Positions 27,139 to 36,046 of a DNA stretch of 64,000 bases are shown here, piece after piece. Source of the DNA: Calditerrivibrio nitroreducens DSM 19672 (lineage in GTDB: Bacteria > Chrysiogenota > Deferribacteres > Deferribacterales > Calditerrivibrionaceae); NCBI RefSeq assembly GCF_000183405.1, contig NC_014758.1, positions 1,839,001 to 1,903,000 on the forward strand, in the 5' to 3' direction. The notes below the pieces were generated by a model. That model ran no database searches and was not told the DNA's origin. It saw nothing but the letters and a program-made list of their open reading frames with translations. Position 1 is the stretch's first letter. Every line of letters begins with the position of its first letter. A program made the position numbers and the translations under genes.

Positions 27139-28101
27139 TCACTTTTTTATTATCTTTCCAACCCAGCCAGTATCATCTTTTTCAATATCAATATGTCTTA
27201 TTTCACTGACAACTTTTATCGATGGTAGAGCATCATCAAGACCAAACCCCCCACCACTTAAGATATGTCTGTAAGATTCGGTGTGTAATTCGGTAAACCC
27301 TTCGGAAAACTCTATCTCAACACCATCCATAGTAATACTTCTATACGTTCTTTTACCCTGTTTGACGGCAGATTCCGGCAGATATTTTGCATTTACACTT
27401 AAAAACCATCTCACCCTTGCATGTTCGAGCTCAAGATAACCAGCATAAGCATCCTTTTCCCTCAGGTAAACCACATTTTTCTTAAAATCTCCAAATATAA
27501 AAGAAAGCATATCAAAAAAATGGATACCTATGTTGGTGGCAAGCCCACCCGATTTACTGTCATCACCTTTCCATGAGGTGAAATACCAGTTTCCCCTGCT
27601 GGTGATATATGTGAGATCTATATCCCAAATCTTTAAAGGATCCCTTTTCAAGGTTTCCTCAACCATCCTCTTCGTTTTAATGATATTCTCGTGTAATCTC
27701 AACTGCAAAATTGTGTAAACCTTCTTACCAGTCTCCTTTTCCATCTCCCTTAATCCTTCTACATTCCAGGGGTTGAGAACAAGTGGCTTTTCACATATGG
27801 CATTAGCCCCTGATCTCAGGGCAAATCTTATATGAGCATCATGAAGGTAGTTTGGGGAGCATATGGAGACAAAATCCACCCCTTCACCCCTTCTCCTCAG
27901 TTTATCGATATGTCTGTCGAATCTTTCAAACTCTGTAAAAAAGTCTGCATCCGGGAAATAGCTATCCATAATACCCACAGAATCGTTTTTATCAAGTGCC
28001 GCCACTAAAATATTACCTGTATCCTTGATTGCTTTGAGATGTCTTGGTGCTATATACCCACCAACTCCAATAATGGCAAATCTTAATCCACTCTTATACA
28101 T
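27139..28101 (-). CDS. WbpB/WlbA-type UDP-N-acetyl-2-amino-2-deoxyglucuronate dehydrogenase
   Basis: Gfo/Idh/MocA-fold NAD-dependent oxidoreductase that oxidises C3 of UDP-GlcNAc-uronate. The Rossmann start FAIIGVGGYIAPRHLKAIKD and the stretches VSICSPNYLHDAHI, CEKPLVLNPWN (catalytic Lys in EKP), YNILQLR-like YTILQLRLHENI, LTYITSRGNWYFTSWKGD and GGLATNIGIHFFDML are those of WbpB. I start at ATG 28101 because AAAGGA sits directly against the other ATG (28110). First gene of the polysaccharide operon, behind a TTGACA promoter. Confidence 0.92.
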   Translation of the reverse strand: MYKSGLRFAIIGVGGYIAPRHLKAIKDTGNILVAALDKNDSVGIMDSYFPDADFFTEFERFDRHIDKLRRRGEGVDFVSICSPNYLHDAHIRFALRSGANAICEKPLVLNPWNVEGLREMEKETGKKVYTILQLRLHENIIKTKRMVEETLKRDPLKIWDIDLTYITSRGNWYFTSWKGDDSKSGGLATNIGIHFFDMLSFIFGDFKKNVVYLREKDAYAGYLELEHARVRWFLSVNAKYLPESAVKQGKRTYRSITMDGVEIEFSEGFTELHTESYRHILSGGGFGLDDALPSIKVVSEIRHIDIEKDDTGWVGKIIKK

Positions 28102-28136
28102 GAAATTCATTCCTTTACATTTTTTTTGTTTGGTGT

Positions 28137-28165
28137 TAAATAATCCTATGGTTGAAAATTGTCAA
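28137..28165 (-). promoter_or_regulatory. Candidate sigma-70 promoter of the surface-polysaccharide operon
   Basis: Minus-strand TTGACA (28160-28165), 17-base spacer, TATTTA (28137-28142). Perfect -35, moderate -10. The start would be near 28130, about 28 bases before ATG 28101, with AAAGGA between. The region is shared with the divergent TPR gene, whose own promoter I could not define. Confidence 0.45.
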
Positions 28166-28190
28166 ACATTTTCTAACGACTTGGGGATAT

Positions 28191-30782
28191 ATGATAAAGT
28201 TACCTTTTAAAATCTTTATTTTATTGTTAGTTTTTACATCTGCAATGGCATCTTCCGGCGAAATATTGATAAAGGAAAGTAGCAATGTCAGTGAAATTAT
28301 TTTAAAAATACCACCATCATATGTGGAAGATTATACTTACAAAGGTGATACTGCAATCATAAAATTCAATAAAAAATTTAATCTAAATCTTAAAGACTTC
28401 AACAAAAAAGTGTTAAAAGAGATCACAAAAAATGGTAACAGCCTTGTTGTGAAAGCCAATCCATGGTCTTCTATCTTTGTGGCAAAAGAGCAGGATCAGA
28501 TAAGAATCGTAATTGCAAACAACCCAAAAGGTAAAATTGATATAAACGTAAATACAACAGCTGCTATCCCAGTGGAAGATCAAACTTATAAAAACGAAGA
28601 GTCTGAAAAGCTTTTGACACAATTAAAAAATAAATTCAAAGATAAAGATTATGAAGCAGTCATAACACTTGCAGATAAGCTCATAGAAAAAAATCCTCTT
28701 GATAAATATGGAGAAGAAGCCCTTTTTATACAGGGGCTATCATACCTTGAGCTGGGTAAAGAATCGGATAAAGCCCTCTTTTCTGCTGCATCCACCTTTG
28801 ATGAATTTATCAGAAAGTTCCCCAGATCGAAACTACTTCCGGAAGCAATGCTAAAATCCGCAGAAACAAAGGAGAAGCTTGGTTTTAAAAATGAAGCAAT
28901 CTTTGTCTATCAGGAGATGATCAAAAACGTAAAAGATGAAAAGTATCTGAATATTGCTTATACAAAAATAGGAGAGCTATTCAGTGAATTGGGACAACCT
29001 GACAAAGCTTTAAAATATTTCACCGACTATCTCCAAAAAACAAAACCTGAAAATTCACCCATTTACGGATACGTAGGATCAATATATGCCCAGAAAGGGG
29101 ATTTTGAAAAAGCTTCTGATTTCTTTTCAAAATATAAGCCCAAAAAGATAGATGAAATAACCCCATCCACCCTTTACTGGATGGCGGTAACTTACGAACA
29201 TAAAGGTGATGAGGACGCCGCATTAAAACTTTTCACCACATTTTACAATAAATACCAGGATAACAACTACACAGATATGGCTATGTACAAATCAGGAGAG
29301 ATTCTTCTCAAAAAAGGGAAAAACGATATTGCCCTTGATATCCTGAAGGATGCCAAAAACAAATTCCCACAGAAAAAAGGTGGGCTTCTTGCCGCCATAA
29401 AAATAGCAGAGCTGACACTTTCATCAAAAGATCCTGAATACTGGTCTATTTTTCTAAGCGATGCCATGAAAAATGACACAGACGTTAATATATCGATGAA
29501 AGCTACACAACTTTACATACAATCCCTTTTGAACAGCAAAAGATATAAAGAAGGCCTTATTGAAATAGATAAATTCATAAATAAATTTCCAGACACCACT
29601 GATAGTAAACGCTTTTTAGGAAAAAAAGAAGAGATTATATTTAATCTTGCCAGTGAATATTTTGGTAAAGGAGACATGGCTCAAGCTTCAACCTACATAG
29701 ACAGGCTGATCAATGAATTTCCCAAAACAAAATACCTTGCGGAAGCACTAAAGTTAAAAGAAGAGATGGAGTATTCAAGGATAAAATCGCTATACGATAA
29801 CAAGAAGTACGCTGATGCGCTAAAAAACATAGAAAAATATCTAACTTCAAACAAAAATCCTATCCTTAGGGACAAATGGTACCAGCTATGGGAAGATATC
29901 TTTTTCGCTTACATAAATAGCTTAAAATCAGATCCTATAAAATTTGGTCTCAATGCTAGACAATTCATCACACTTTTCCCAAACAGTAAGAGGGTGGCGG
30001 AATTAAAAGATCAAATAACTAAAAATCTCCAGAATGAATTCGAATCTATTCTGAAAACCAATGATTATTACACTATTATCGTATTCTATCAGAAAAATAG
30101 AAATGATTTGGACAGATCCGACAAACGAGAATATTATATATCAAAAGTAGCGTATGCTTTATATATGGTGGGAGAAAAGGAGAAATCAGCTCAGCTTATA
30201 AAATCGATAAAATTGGTCAATGATGAAACAGAGTTTGTAAGATACATGCTCAACATTACCCCAAATAGGTTTAATATCAACAACTACAATGAGGATCAAT
30301 TCCAAAAGATTATTTCTGACCTTAGAAAAACAAACAGCTTGAAAGCCTATCAGCTTTCTTTAGATTACAGCAGAAATAAGCCCCTTGGGATAAAATCTGC
30401 CATAGACATTTTAGAAAATATGGATTCTGCGGATAAAATGGTAAATCTGGATAATTTTCTTAAAATTATCGAAAAACAACCGGATAATATAAAAAAATCC
30501 GCATACAGGTTATATTTTAAGTCGGCTGAGAATGTATTTATTTCAAAAAATTATCAAAATGCCATCAAAAATTACCTAAACTATATTAAATATGCCCCAA
30601 AAGACGATCCAAATCATCCGGAAGCTCTATATTTTTTAGGTAAATCATATATTGCAACAGGTGACAACGATCTTGCCCTCAAATATCTTACAGATCTTAC
30701 AAAAAGATTCCCAAACAACCAATATGCAACGCTTGCAAAGTATGAGATTGAGGACATAAAATGGAAGAAATTGAAAAAATAG
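28191..30782 (+). CDS. Exported TPR-repeat protein of unknown function
   Basis: 863-residue protein, start ATG 28191 behind GGGGA. An N-terminal signal sequence (KIFILLLVFTSAMA) is followed by a small beta-rich AMIN-like region (residues 18-115) and then a long series of tetratricopeptide-like helices, with clear repeats such as AASTFDEFIRKFPRSKLLPEAML, KALKYFTDYL and PEALYFLGKSYIATGDNDLALKYL. The pattern resembles YbgF/BamD-type periplasmic TPR proteins but is far longer. It overlaps the histidine kinase gene by 22 bases, so it is probably coupled to that two-component system; it may be a periplasmic or outer-membrane-linked factor for motility or cell envelope. Not a family I can name. Confidence 0.72.
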   Translation: MIKLPFKIFILLLVFTSAMASSGEILIKESSNVSEIILKIPPSYVEDYTYKGDTAIIKFNKKFNLNLKDFNKKVLKEITKNGNSLVVKANPWSSIFVAKEQDQIRIVIANNPKGKIDINVNTTAAIPVEDQTYKNEESEKLLTQLKNKFKDKDYEAVITLADKLIEKNPLDKYGEEALFIQGLSYLELGKESDKALFSAASTFDEFIRKFPRSKLLPEAMLKSAETKEKLGFKNEAIFVYQEMIKNVKDEKYLNIAYTKIGELFSELGQPDKALKYFTDYLQKTKPENSPIYGYVGSIYAQKGDFEKASDFFSKYKPKKIDEITPSTLYWMAVTYEHKGDEDAALKLFTTFYNKYQDNNYTDMAMYKSGEILLKKGKNDIALDILKDAKNKFPQKKGGLLAAIKIAELTLSSKDPEYWSIFLSDAMKNDTDVNISMKATQLYIQSLLNSKRYKEGLIEIDKFINKFPDTTDSKRFLGKKEEIIFNLASEYFGKGDMAQASTYIDRLINEFPKTKYLAEALKLKEEMEYSRIKSLYDNKKYADALKNIEKYLTSNKNPILRDKWYQLWEDIFFAYINSLKSDPIKFGLNARQFITLFPNSKRVAELKDQITKNLQNEFESILKTNDYYTIIVFYQKNRNDLDRSDKREYYISKVAYALYMVGEKEKSAQLIKSIKLVNDETEFVRYMLNITPNRFNINNYNEDQFQKIISDLRKTNSLKAYQLSLDYSRNKPLGIKSAIDILENMDSADKMVNLDNFLKIIEKQPDNIKKSAYRLYFKSAENVFISKNYQNAIKNYLNYIKYAPKDDPNHPEALYFLGKSYIATGDNDLALKYLTDLTKRFPNNQYATLAKYEIEDIKWKKLKK

Positions 30783-31879
30783 ACCAGATAGAGCTACTCA
30801 GAAAAGCATTTGAAACATTTAACGAAGCCACAGTAAAACTACAAAACTCTTACAATCAACTTCAGGAGGAGGCTGAAAGACTCCGAAAGGAAATAGAGAA
30901 AAAAAATGTTGAGCTTAAAGAAAAAACAGAGCTTCTGGATGCGGTAATGATGAATGCAACAAGTGCAATAATAGTTACCGATAACAATAACAATATCATA
31001 TTAAAAAATAACTCCGCCTCCAGACTACTAGAATCTTCATCCAAATCTTTTCAGGAAAAGCTATTTGGCATAAAAAACCCTTCCGTTTTAGTAATTGAAG
31101 AGAATGAGAAGTATTACAACGTCAGCCTCGGTAAATTTACACTTTCCAACAAAAACGGCTACATCTACATAATCGATGACATAACGAATATAAAAGAGAT
31201 AGAAAAGGAGCAGAGGAGAAACGAAAACCTAAAGCTGATGGGGGAAATGGCGGCAGGTATAGCCCACGATATAAGAAACCCCCTGGGCAGTATAGAGATC
31301 TTTGCCACCCTTCTCCGTAGAGATTTAGAGGGTGATAGGGAAAAAGAGAATCTCTTAAATTCCATCATCAAGGGTGTAAAAACGATAAACAACACCATCT
31401 CAAATATATTACTGTTCACCAAAGATATACGTCTAAATAAAAAAAATGTGTATATAGCGGACATAGTGGATGATGTCATCCTTTTCATGAAACACCTGAT
31501 GAACGACAAAAAAATCGTATTTCAAAACAGAATCGGAGATAACGATCAGATCTATTGTGATATCGAATTGATAAAGCAGGTGGTAATGAATATTATTCAC
31601 AACGCTATAGATGCTGTCCCTCAGGGGGGAAAGATAACCATCTATTCTGAAGAAACCTCCACAAATTCATCTATTTTTATAGAGGACAATGGACCAGGAA
31701 TAAGCCCAAATTTTATCGACAAGATCTTTTTACCCTTCCACTCCAAAAAAGCCAAGGGGACAGGACTTGGGCTTTCAATAGTCTATAAAATAATTAAAGC
31801 CCACAATGGTAATATCTATCCCATCAGTAAGCCAGGACAAACGATATTTAAGATAACATTACCCAAAGAGGTGAAATAA
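30761..31879 (+). CDS. Soluble PAS-containing histidine kinase (FlrB/FleS-like)
   Basis: 372-residue sensor kinase without transmembrane segments. Residues 1-60 form a coiled coil, 60-145 a PAS-like domain (IIVTDNNNNIILKNNSASRLL), then the H box GEMAAGIAHDIRNPLGSIE with His169, N box NIIHNAIDAVPQGG, G1 DNGPGI and G2 GTGLGLSIV. The IAHDIRNPLG type H box and cytoplasmic PAS architecture resemble FlrB/FleS/FlgS kinases that control sigma-54-dependent flagellar genes. Overlaps the TPR gene by 22 bases and is followed at one base by its response regulator. Confidence 0.85.
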   Translation: MEEIEKIDQIELLRKAFETFNEATVKLQNSYNQLQEEAERLRKEIEKKNVELKEKTELLDAVMMNATSAIIVTDNNNNIILKNNSASRLLESSSKSFQEKLFGIKNPSVLVIEENEKYYNVSLGKFTLSNKNGYIYIIDDITNIKEIEKEQRRNENLKLMGEMAAGIAHDIRNPLGSIEIFATLLRRDLEGDREKENLLNSIIKGVKTINNTISNILLFTKDIRLNKKNVYIADIVDDVILFMKHLMNDKKIVFQNRIGDNDQIYCDIELIKQVVMNIIHNAIDAVPQGGKITIYSEETSTNSSIFIEDNGPGISPNFIDKIFLPFHSKKAKGTGLGLSIVYKIIKAHNGNIYPISKPGQTIFKITLPKEVK

Positions 31880-31880
31880 T

Positions 31881-33293
31881 ATGAATAAAAAGATCTTAAT
31901 CGTGGATGATGACGATAATATGCGAACGGCAGTTGAGACAACCCTCCGAAGGATGGGTATTGATGTAACCACCGCAGAAAATGGCAAAGAGGGGCTCGAT
32001 TACGCAACTAATGATCATTTCGATCTCATCATCAGCGATATGAGAATGCCTGTTATGGATGGAGAAACGATGTTTAAAATGTTAAAATCAGCAGGAGTAA
32101 CCACAAAAGTCTGTTTCATAACCGCTTACGGCACAGTCGACTCCGCTGTGAAATTAATAAAAGAAGGAGCCTTTGATTATATATTAAAACCTTTTGCTCC
32201 TGAAGTAATAGAAGAGCTGGTAAAAAGAGCCTTTGAAATTGAAGATCTTATTCCGGAAGTGGACGAAAATAGGACAGTATTTAAAAGTCCTTACATGAGT
32301 CAAATATTTTCCATAGCAAAAGATGTTGCAGAAAGTGAGGCTACCGTTTTGATCACCGGGGAATCGGGTACCGGTAAAGAGGTTCTGGCAAGGTTTATAC
32401 ACGAAAATAGCAAAAGAAAAGGGGACTTTGTGGCGATAAACTGTGCAGCTATACCCGAATCTCTCATTGAGAGTGAGCTATTTGGATATGAAAGGGGTGC
32501 TTTTACCGGTGCTATAAACAGAAAAGAGGGTAAATTTGAGCTGGCAAATGGGGGAACCCTTCTTCTTGATGAAATCGGAGAGATACCGATAAATCTTCAG
32601 GCAAAACTTCTAAGAGTACTCCAGGAGAAGGAGATTGAACGGCTGGGCGGCACAAAAAAACAGAAGGTGGATGTAAGAATAATAGCCACAACCAACCGAA
32701 ATCTCAGGGAAGAAGTAAAAAATGGAAACTTCAGAGAGGATCTATTCTACAGACTAAACGTAATAAACATAGAGATACCCCCATTGAGGGAAAGGAAAGA
32801 GGATATAGAGCCCCTCGCGCTATTTTTTATAGATAAATACTGCAATTTAAATAAGAAGCCACAAAAAAAGTTGTCAAGAGAAGCCCTTGACCTTTTAAAA
32901 AGCTACGATTGGCCAGGAAACGTCAGAGAATTGGAACACACAATCGAGAGGGCAGTTATTTTATCAAAGGATCAGTATATAACACCCCTAAACCTTTTTC
33001 TTCATGGAATAAGCTTAAATAGTTATAAGGAATATATCAATAACAAAGATAAGATAGAGATTACAGAAATTGTCAATTCAGAAACAACCGATGAAGATAA
33101 ACCGATAAAGATATCTGCAGGTATGACAATAGCAGAAATGGAGAGGGAACTTATCCTCAATACTCTAAGGGAAACCAAAGGAAATAGAACTAAAGCTGCA
33201 GAGCTATTGGGTATTACAGTAAGGACGCTAAGAAATAAACTGCATGAATACAGAGAGCAAGGGATACAGGTGGATGAATATTTAGAGGAGTAA
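31881..33293 (+). CDS. Sigma-54-dependent response regulator (NtrC family, FlrC/FleR-like)
   Basis: 470-residue activator: receiver domain with phospho-acceptor Asp53 (LIISDMRMPVMDG) and the conserved Lys in DYILKPF, AAA+ domain with Walker A GESGTGKE, the sigma-54-contacting loop GAFTGA, Walker B GGTLLLDEIGEI, and a C-terminal Fis-type HTH (KAAELLGITVRTLRNKL). Excellent ribosome binding site AGAGGTGAA. With the preceding kinase this is a complete two-component system; flagellar control is inferred from the FlrBC-like architecture and the sigma-54-like site before flgB. A tandem repeat array begins three bases after its stop. Confidence 0.92.
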   Translation: MNKKILIVDDDDNMRTAVETTLRRMGIDVTTAENGKEGLDYATNDHFDLIISDMRMPVMDGETMFKMLKSAGVTTKVCFITAYGTVDSAVKLIKEGAFDYILKPFAPEVIEELVKRAFEIEDLIPEVDENRTVFKSPYMSQIFSIAKDVAESEATVLITGESGTGKEVLARFIHENSKRKGDFVAINCAAIPESLIESELFGYERGAFTGAINRKEGKFELANGGTLLLDEIGEIPINLQAKLLRVLQEKEIERLGGTKKQKVDVRIIATTNRNLREEVKNGNFREDLFYRLNVINIEIPPLRERKEDIEPLALFFIDKYCNLNKKPQKKLSREALDLLKSYDWPGNVRELEHTIERAVILSKDQYITPLNLFLHGISLNSYKEYINNKDKIEITEIVNSETTDEDKPIKISAGMTIAEMERELILNTLRETKGNRTKAAELLGITVRTLRNKLHEYREQGIQVDEYLEE

Positions 33294-33295
33294 AA

Positions 33296-33368
33296 GTTAG
33301 AACGTTAGAACGTTGAACGTAGAACATTGAACGTTGAACTTTGAACTTTGAACCTTGAACTTATTTTA
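33296..33368 (-). repeat. Tandem GTTCNAN array (7-base then 8-base units), copy 1
   Basis: Read on the minus strand: leader TAAAATAA (33361-33368), seven exact heptamer units (33312-33360: GTTCAAG, GTTCAAA x2, GTTCAAC, GTTCAAT, GTTCTAC, GTTCAAC), then two GTTCTAAC octamers (33296-33311), ending three bases after the response-regulator stop. The leader plus first units are identical over 21 bases to the longer array at 41.1 kb. Period and phase are exact; function unknown. No open reading frame of interest. Confidence 0.9.
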
Positions 33369-33416
33369 TGTTTTACGTATGCAAAAATAGGCGATGGCAT
33401 AATATTGAAATTTTCC

Positions 33417-33445
33417 TTGATAATAATATAAAACTGTAATAAAAT
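33417..33445 (+). promoter_or_regulatory. Candidate sigma-70 promoter of the dapFAB operon
   Basis: TTGATA (33417-33422), 17-base spacer, TAAAAT (33440-33445). Five of six matches at each box. The predicted start near 33452 leaves a short leader with GAGGAG at 33457-33462 before the dapF ATG. It separates dap genes from the two-component operon upstream. Confidence 0.55.
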
Positions 33446-33468
33446 TCAAAAAATGTGAGGAGTTTGCT

Positions 33469-34287
33469 ATGGATGGTGTATCTTTCTGGAAGATGAGTGG
33501 GAGTGGCAATGACTTTATAATAATTGATAATAGAACTCTTTTTATTGATAAAACTGATTTTAGAAATACAGTTGCAAAGATATGCAAACGCTCCATGTCA
33601 GTGGGTGCCGATGGTGTGATCCTGATAGAGCCATCTAACAAAGTTGACTTCAAATGGGATTTTTATAATTCTGATGGCTCCACAGCAGAAATGTGTGGTA
33701 ATGGCTCCCGTTGCGCCGCAAGATTTTGCTATGAAAATGGTATTGCAGGCAAACAGATGAAATTTGAATCCCTTGCGGGTATTATTGAAGCTGAAATTAC
33801 CGGCTGCTCGTCCGTTAAAGTAAAGCTCACCAGACCATCAGATTTAAAACTAAATATTGATATCCCTTTAACTGATTTAACACTAAATGGATCATTTGTA
33901 AATACAGGTGTCCCCCATATAGCTATAGAGGTGGATGATATATATAATTTCGATGTAAAAAAATATGGTAGGGAGATAAGGTTTCACAAACTCTTTTCCC
34001 CAAAAGGAACAAACGTCAATTTCTATAAGATACTCCCTGATAAAACAGTAAAAATAAGGACTTATGAAAGAGGTGTAGAAGATGAAACACTTGCCTGCGG
34101 GACAGGATCTGCAGCTGTGGCATTCATCTTACACAAAAAATCTATCCTTAAATCGCCTGTGGAGCTAATCACAACAGGCGGTATGAAGTTGATAATACAT
34201 ATCGACGTTGATGATAATGTATATCTCGAAGGTGAAGCAAGATTAGTATACAAAGGAACATTAACGGAAGAATCTTATAAATATTAA
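33469..34287 (+). CDS. dapF: Diaminopimelate epimerase DapF
   Basis: Converts LL- to meso-diaminopimelate for lysine and peptidoglycan. The 272-residue protein has the two catalytic cysteines, Cys76 in AEMCGNGSRC and Cys210 in LACGTGSAAV, plus the N-terminal KMSGSGNDFIIID start. First of three dap genes with normal spacing. Its presence implies a diaminopimelate-containing wall. Confidence 0.97.
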   Translation: MDGVSFWKMSGSGNDFIIIDNRTLFIDKTDFRNTVAKICKRSMSVGADGVILIEPSNKVDFKWDFYNSDGSTAEMCGNGSRCAARFCYENGIAGKQMKFESLAGIIEAEITGCSSVKVKLTRPSDLKLNIDIPLTDLTLNGSFVNTGVPHIAIEVDDIYNFDVKKYGREIRFHKLFSPKGTNVNFYKILPDKTVKIRTYERGVEDETLACGTGSAAVAFILHKKSILKSPVELITTGGMKLIIHIDVDDNVYLEGEARLVYKGTLTEESYKY

Positions 34288-34303
34288 AATACAAGGAGGA
34301 ATT

Positions 34304-35185
34304 ATGTTTAAAGGAGCAATAACGGCCTTAGTTACCCCTATGAAAGATGGGATGGTGGATGAAGAGAAATTAAGAAATTTAGTGGATTTTCAGATAAATA
34401 ACGGTATTTCCGCTTTAGTTCCGTGCGGTACCACCGGCGAAGCAGCCACACTATCTTACGAAGAGCATATGAGAGTCATCGAAATCGTTGTGGAGCAGTC
34501 AAATAAAAGGGTACCTGTCATTGCAGGCACCGGTTCCAACAGTACACATGAAACGATATACCTTACAGAATTTGCAAAAAAAGTTGGTTGTGATGCCGCC
34601 CTTGTAGTTACGCCGTACTATAACAAACCTACACAAAAAGGGTTGTACGAACATTTCAAAGCTGTTGCAGATGCTGTGGATATCCCAATCGTCCTTTACA
34701 ATGTTCCTGGAAGGACCTCTGTAAATATGTTACCTGATACGGTTATTAAGCTTTCCAAAATAAAAAATATTGTCGCCGTCAAAGAAGCCAGCGGTTCACT
34801 TGATCAGGTTTCTGAAATCATCGCTGGTGTAAGCCCAGATTTCGACGTACTATCAGGGGATGATTCCCTTACAATACCGATGATGGCCTTAGGTGCAAAA
34901 GGTGTTATCTCTGTTGCCAGCAATATCATCCCCAAAGAGGTCTCCCAAATGGTCGATCTTTGGCTAAAAGGTGATATAGCTTCTGCAAGAGATCTCCATC
35001 TAAAGCTTTTCCCATTGTTTAAAGGGATCTTCATAGAGACGAATCCAATCCCTGTTAAAAAAGCTCTTTATCTTATGGGTATTATTGAAAACGACATACG
35101 ACTTCCGCTTGTGGAAATGACTCCAGAAGGTACGGAAAAACTTAGAAAGATTCTTGTAGATTTGAATGTTAAACTTGTGAGGTAG
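34304..35185 (+). CDS. dapA: 4-hydroxy-tetrahydrodipicolinate synthase DapA
   Basis: Condenses pyruvate with aspartate semialdehyde. The 293-residue protein carries PCGTTGEAATL (Thr44), VVTPYYNKPTQKGLYEHF, LYNVPGRT (Tyr132) and the Schiff-base Lys160 in VAVKEASG, all in expected positions. It begins 16 bases after dapF with AAGGAGGA, the best ribosome binding site in the operon. Confidence 0.98.
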   Translation: MFKGAITALVTPMKDGMVDEEKLRNLVDFQINNGISALVPCGTTGEAATLSYEEHMRVIEIVVEQSNKRVPVIAGTGSNSTHETIYLTEFAKKVGCDAALVVTPYYNKPTQKGLYEHFKAVADAVDIPIVLYNVPGRTSVNMLPDTVIKLSKIKNIVAVKEASGSLDQVSEIIAGVSPDFDVLSGDDSLTIPMMALGAKGVISVASNIIPKEVSQMVDLWLKGDIASARDLHLKLFPLFKGIFIETNPIPVKKALYLMGIIENDIRLPLVEMTPEGTEKLRKILVDLNVKLVR

Positions 35186-35187
35186 AT

Positions 35188-35991
35188 ATGATAAAGGTCA
35201 TGATGGTGGGTGCCGCCGGAAAAATGGGGCGCCGTATCATAAATTTTATAACTGAGGATGGAAGTACAACACTGTCAGCTGCAATAGAAAACCCAAACTC
35301 CCCTCTGATAGGCCAGGATGCTGGTTTTATTGCCGGATGTGGTGAATTGGGTGTTAAGATCTCTTCCGACATTTTAAAAGGGGCGGAGGTTTCTGATGTC
35401 ATCATAGATTTTACAGGTGCAGAACCCACATACCATAATCTCAATCTTTATATCAAAGCTCAAAAACCTATCCTTATAGGAAGCACCGGCTTTACAAGTC
35501 AACAGGTAAAAGAGATAGACAAACTCTCAGAAGTTGCACCTTTTATACTAGCTGCCAACACAAGCCTTGGGGTAAATCTAACGTTAAAAGTTCTTGAAAT
35601 GGTTTCGAAGACTGTTGGTGATCTATACGACATCGAAATAATAGAGGCTCACCATAGAATGAAAAAAGATGCCCCCAGTGGCACTGCAATGAAGATGGCT
35701 GAAACGATCATAACTACTCTGGGGCGGGATATGGAAAAAGATCTTGTTTATGCCAGAAAGGGGTTAATAGGTGAAAGGAAAGATAAAGAGATAGGTATCC
35801 AGACCATCAGAGCCGGTGATATCGTAGGGGAACATACTGTAATGTTTTGTGGAAATGGTGAGAGGATTGAAATAACCCATAAAGCCCACACAAGGGACAC
35901 CTTTGCCAGAGGTGCTGTGACAGCAGCCAAATGGCTCTTTGGAAAGCCCAAAGGTAAATACAGTATGTTTGATGTGCTGGGGTTAAATTAA
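35188..35991 (+). CDS. dapB: 4-hydroxy-tetrahydrodipicolinate reductase DapB
   Basis: NAD(P)H-dependent reductase acting after DapA. The 267 residues show the nucleotide-binding VMMVGAAGKMGRRII, the IEIIEAHHRMKKDAPSGTA signature (catalytic His pair and Lys) and the C-terminal FARGAVTAAKWLFGKPKG. It starts two bases after the dapA stop and ends before a good terminator. Confidence 0.98.
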   Translation: MIKVMMVGAAGKMGRRIINFITEDGSTTLSAAIENPNSPLIGQDAGFIAGCGELGVKISSDILKGAEVSDVIIDFTGAEPTYHNLNLYIKAQKPILIGSTGFTSQQVKEIDKLSEVAPFILAANTSLGVNLTLKVLEMVSKTVGDLYDIEIIEAHHRMKKDAPSGTAMKMAETIITTLGRDMEKDLVYARKGLIGERKDKEIGIQTIRAGDIVGEHTVMFCGNGERIEITHKAHTRDTFARGAVTAAKWLFGKPKGKYSMFDVLGLN

Positions 35992-36002
35992 TAAAATAAA
36001 AT

Positions 36003-36028
36003 GGCGGGTAATCCCCGCCTTTATTTTT
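36003..36028. terminator. Bidirectional rho-independent terminator between dapB and tpx
   Basis: GGCGGG (36003-36008), loop TAATC, CCCGCC (36014-36019), followed on the plus strand by TTTATTTTT and on the minus strand by an A/T-rich ATTTTATTTT tract. It sits between convergent dapB and tpx and could stop both. Confidence 0.85.
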
Positions 36029-36046
36029 ACCTTGGATAGCAATACT

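Noticed and set aside
28152-28190. TTG start upstream of the TPR gene
   Set aside because: A signal peptide follows ATG 28191, which has GGGGA upstream; the extension would put charged residues before it.
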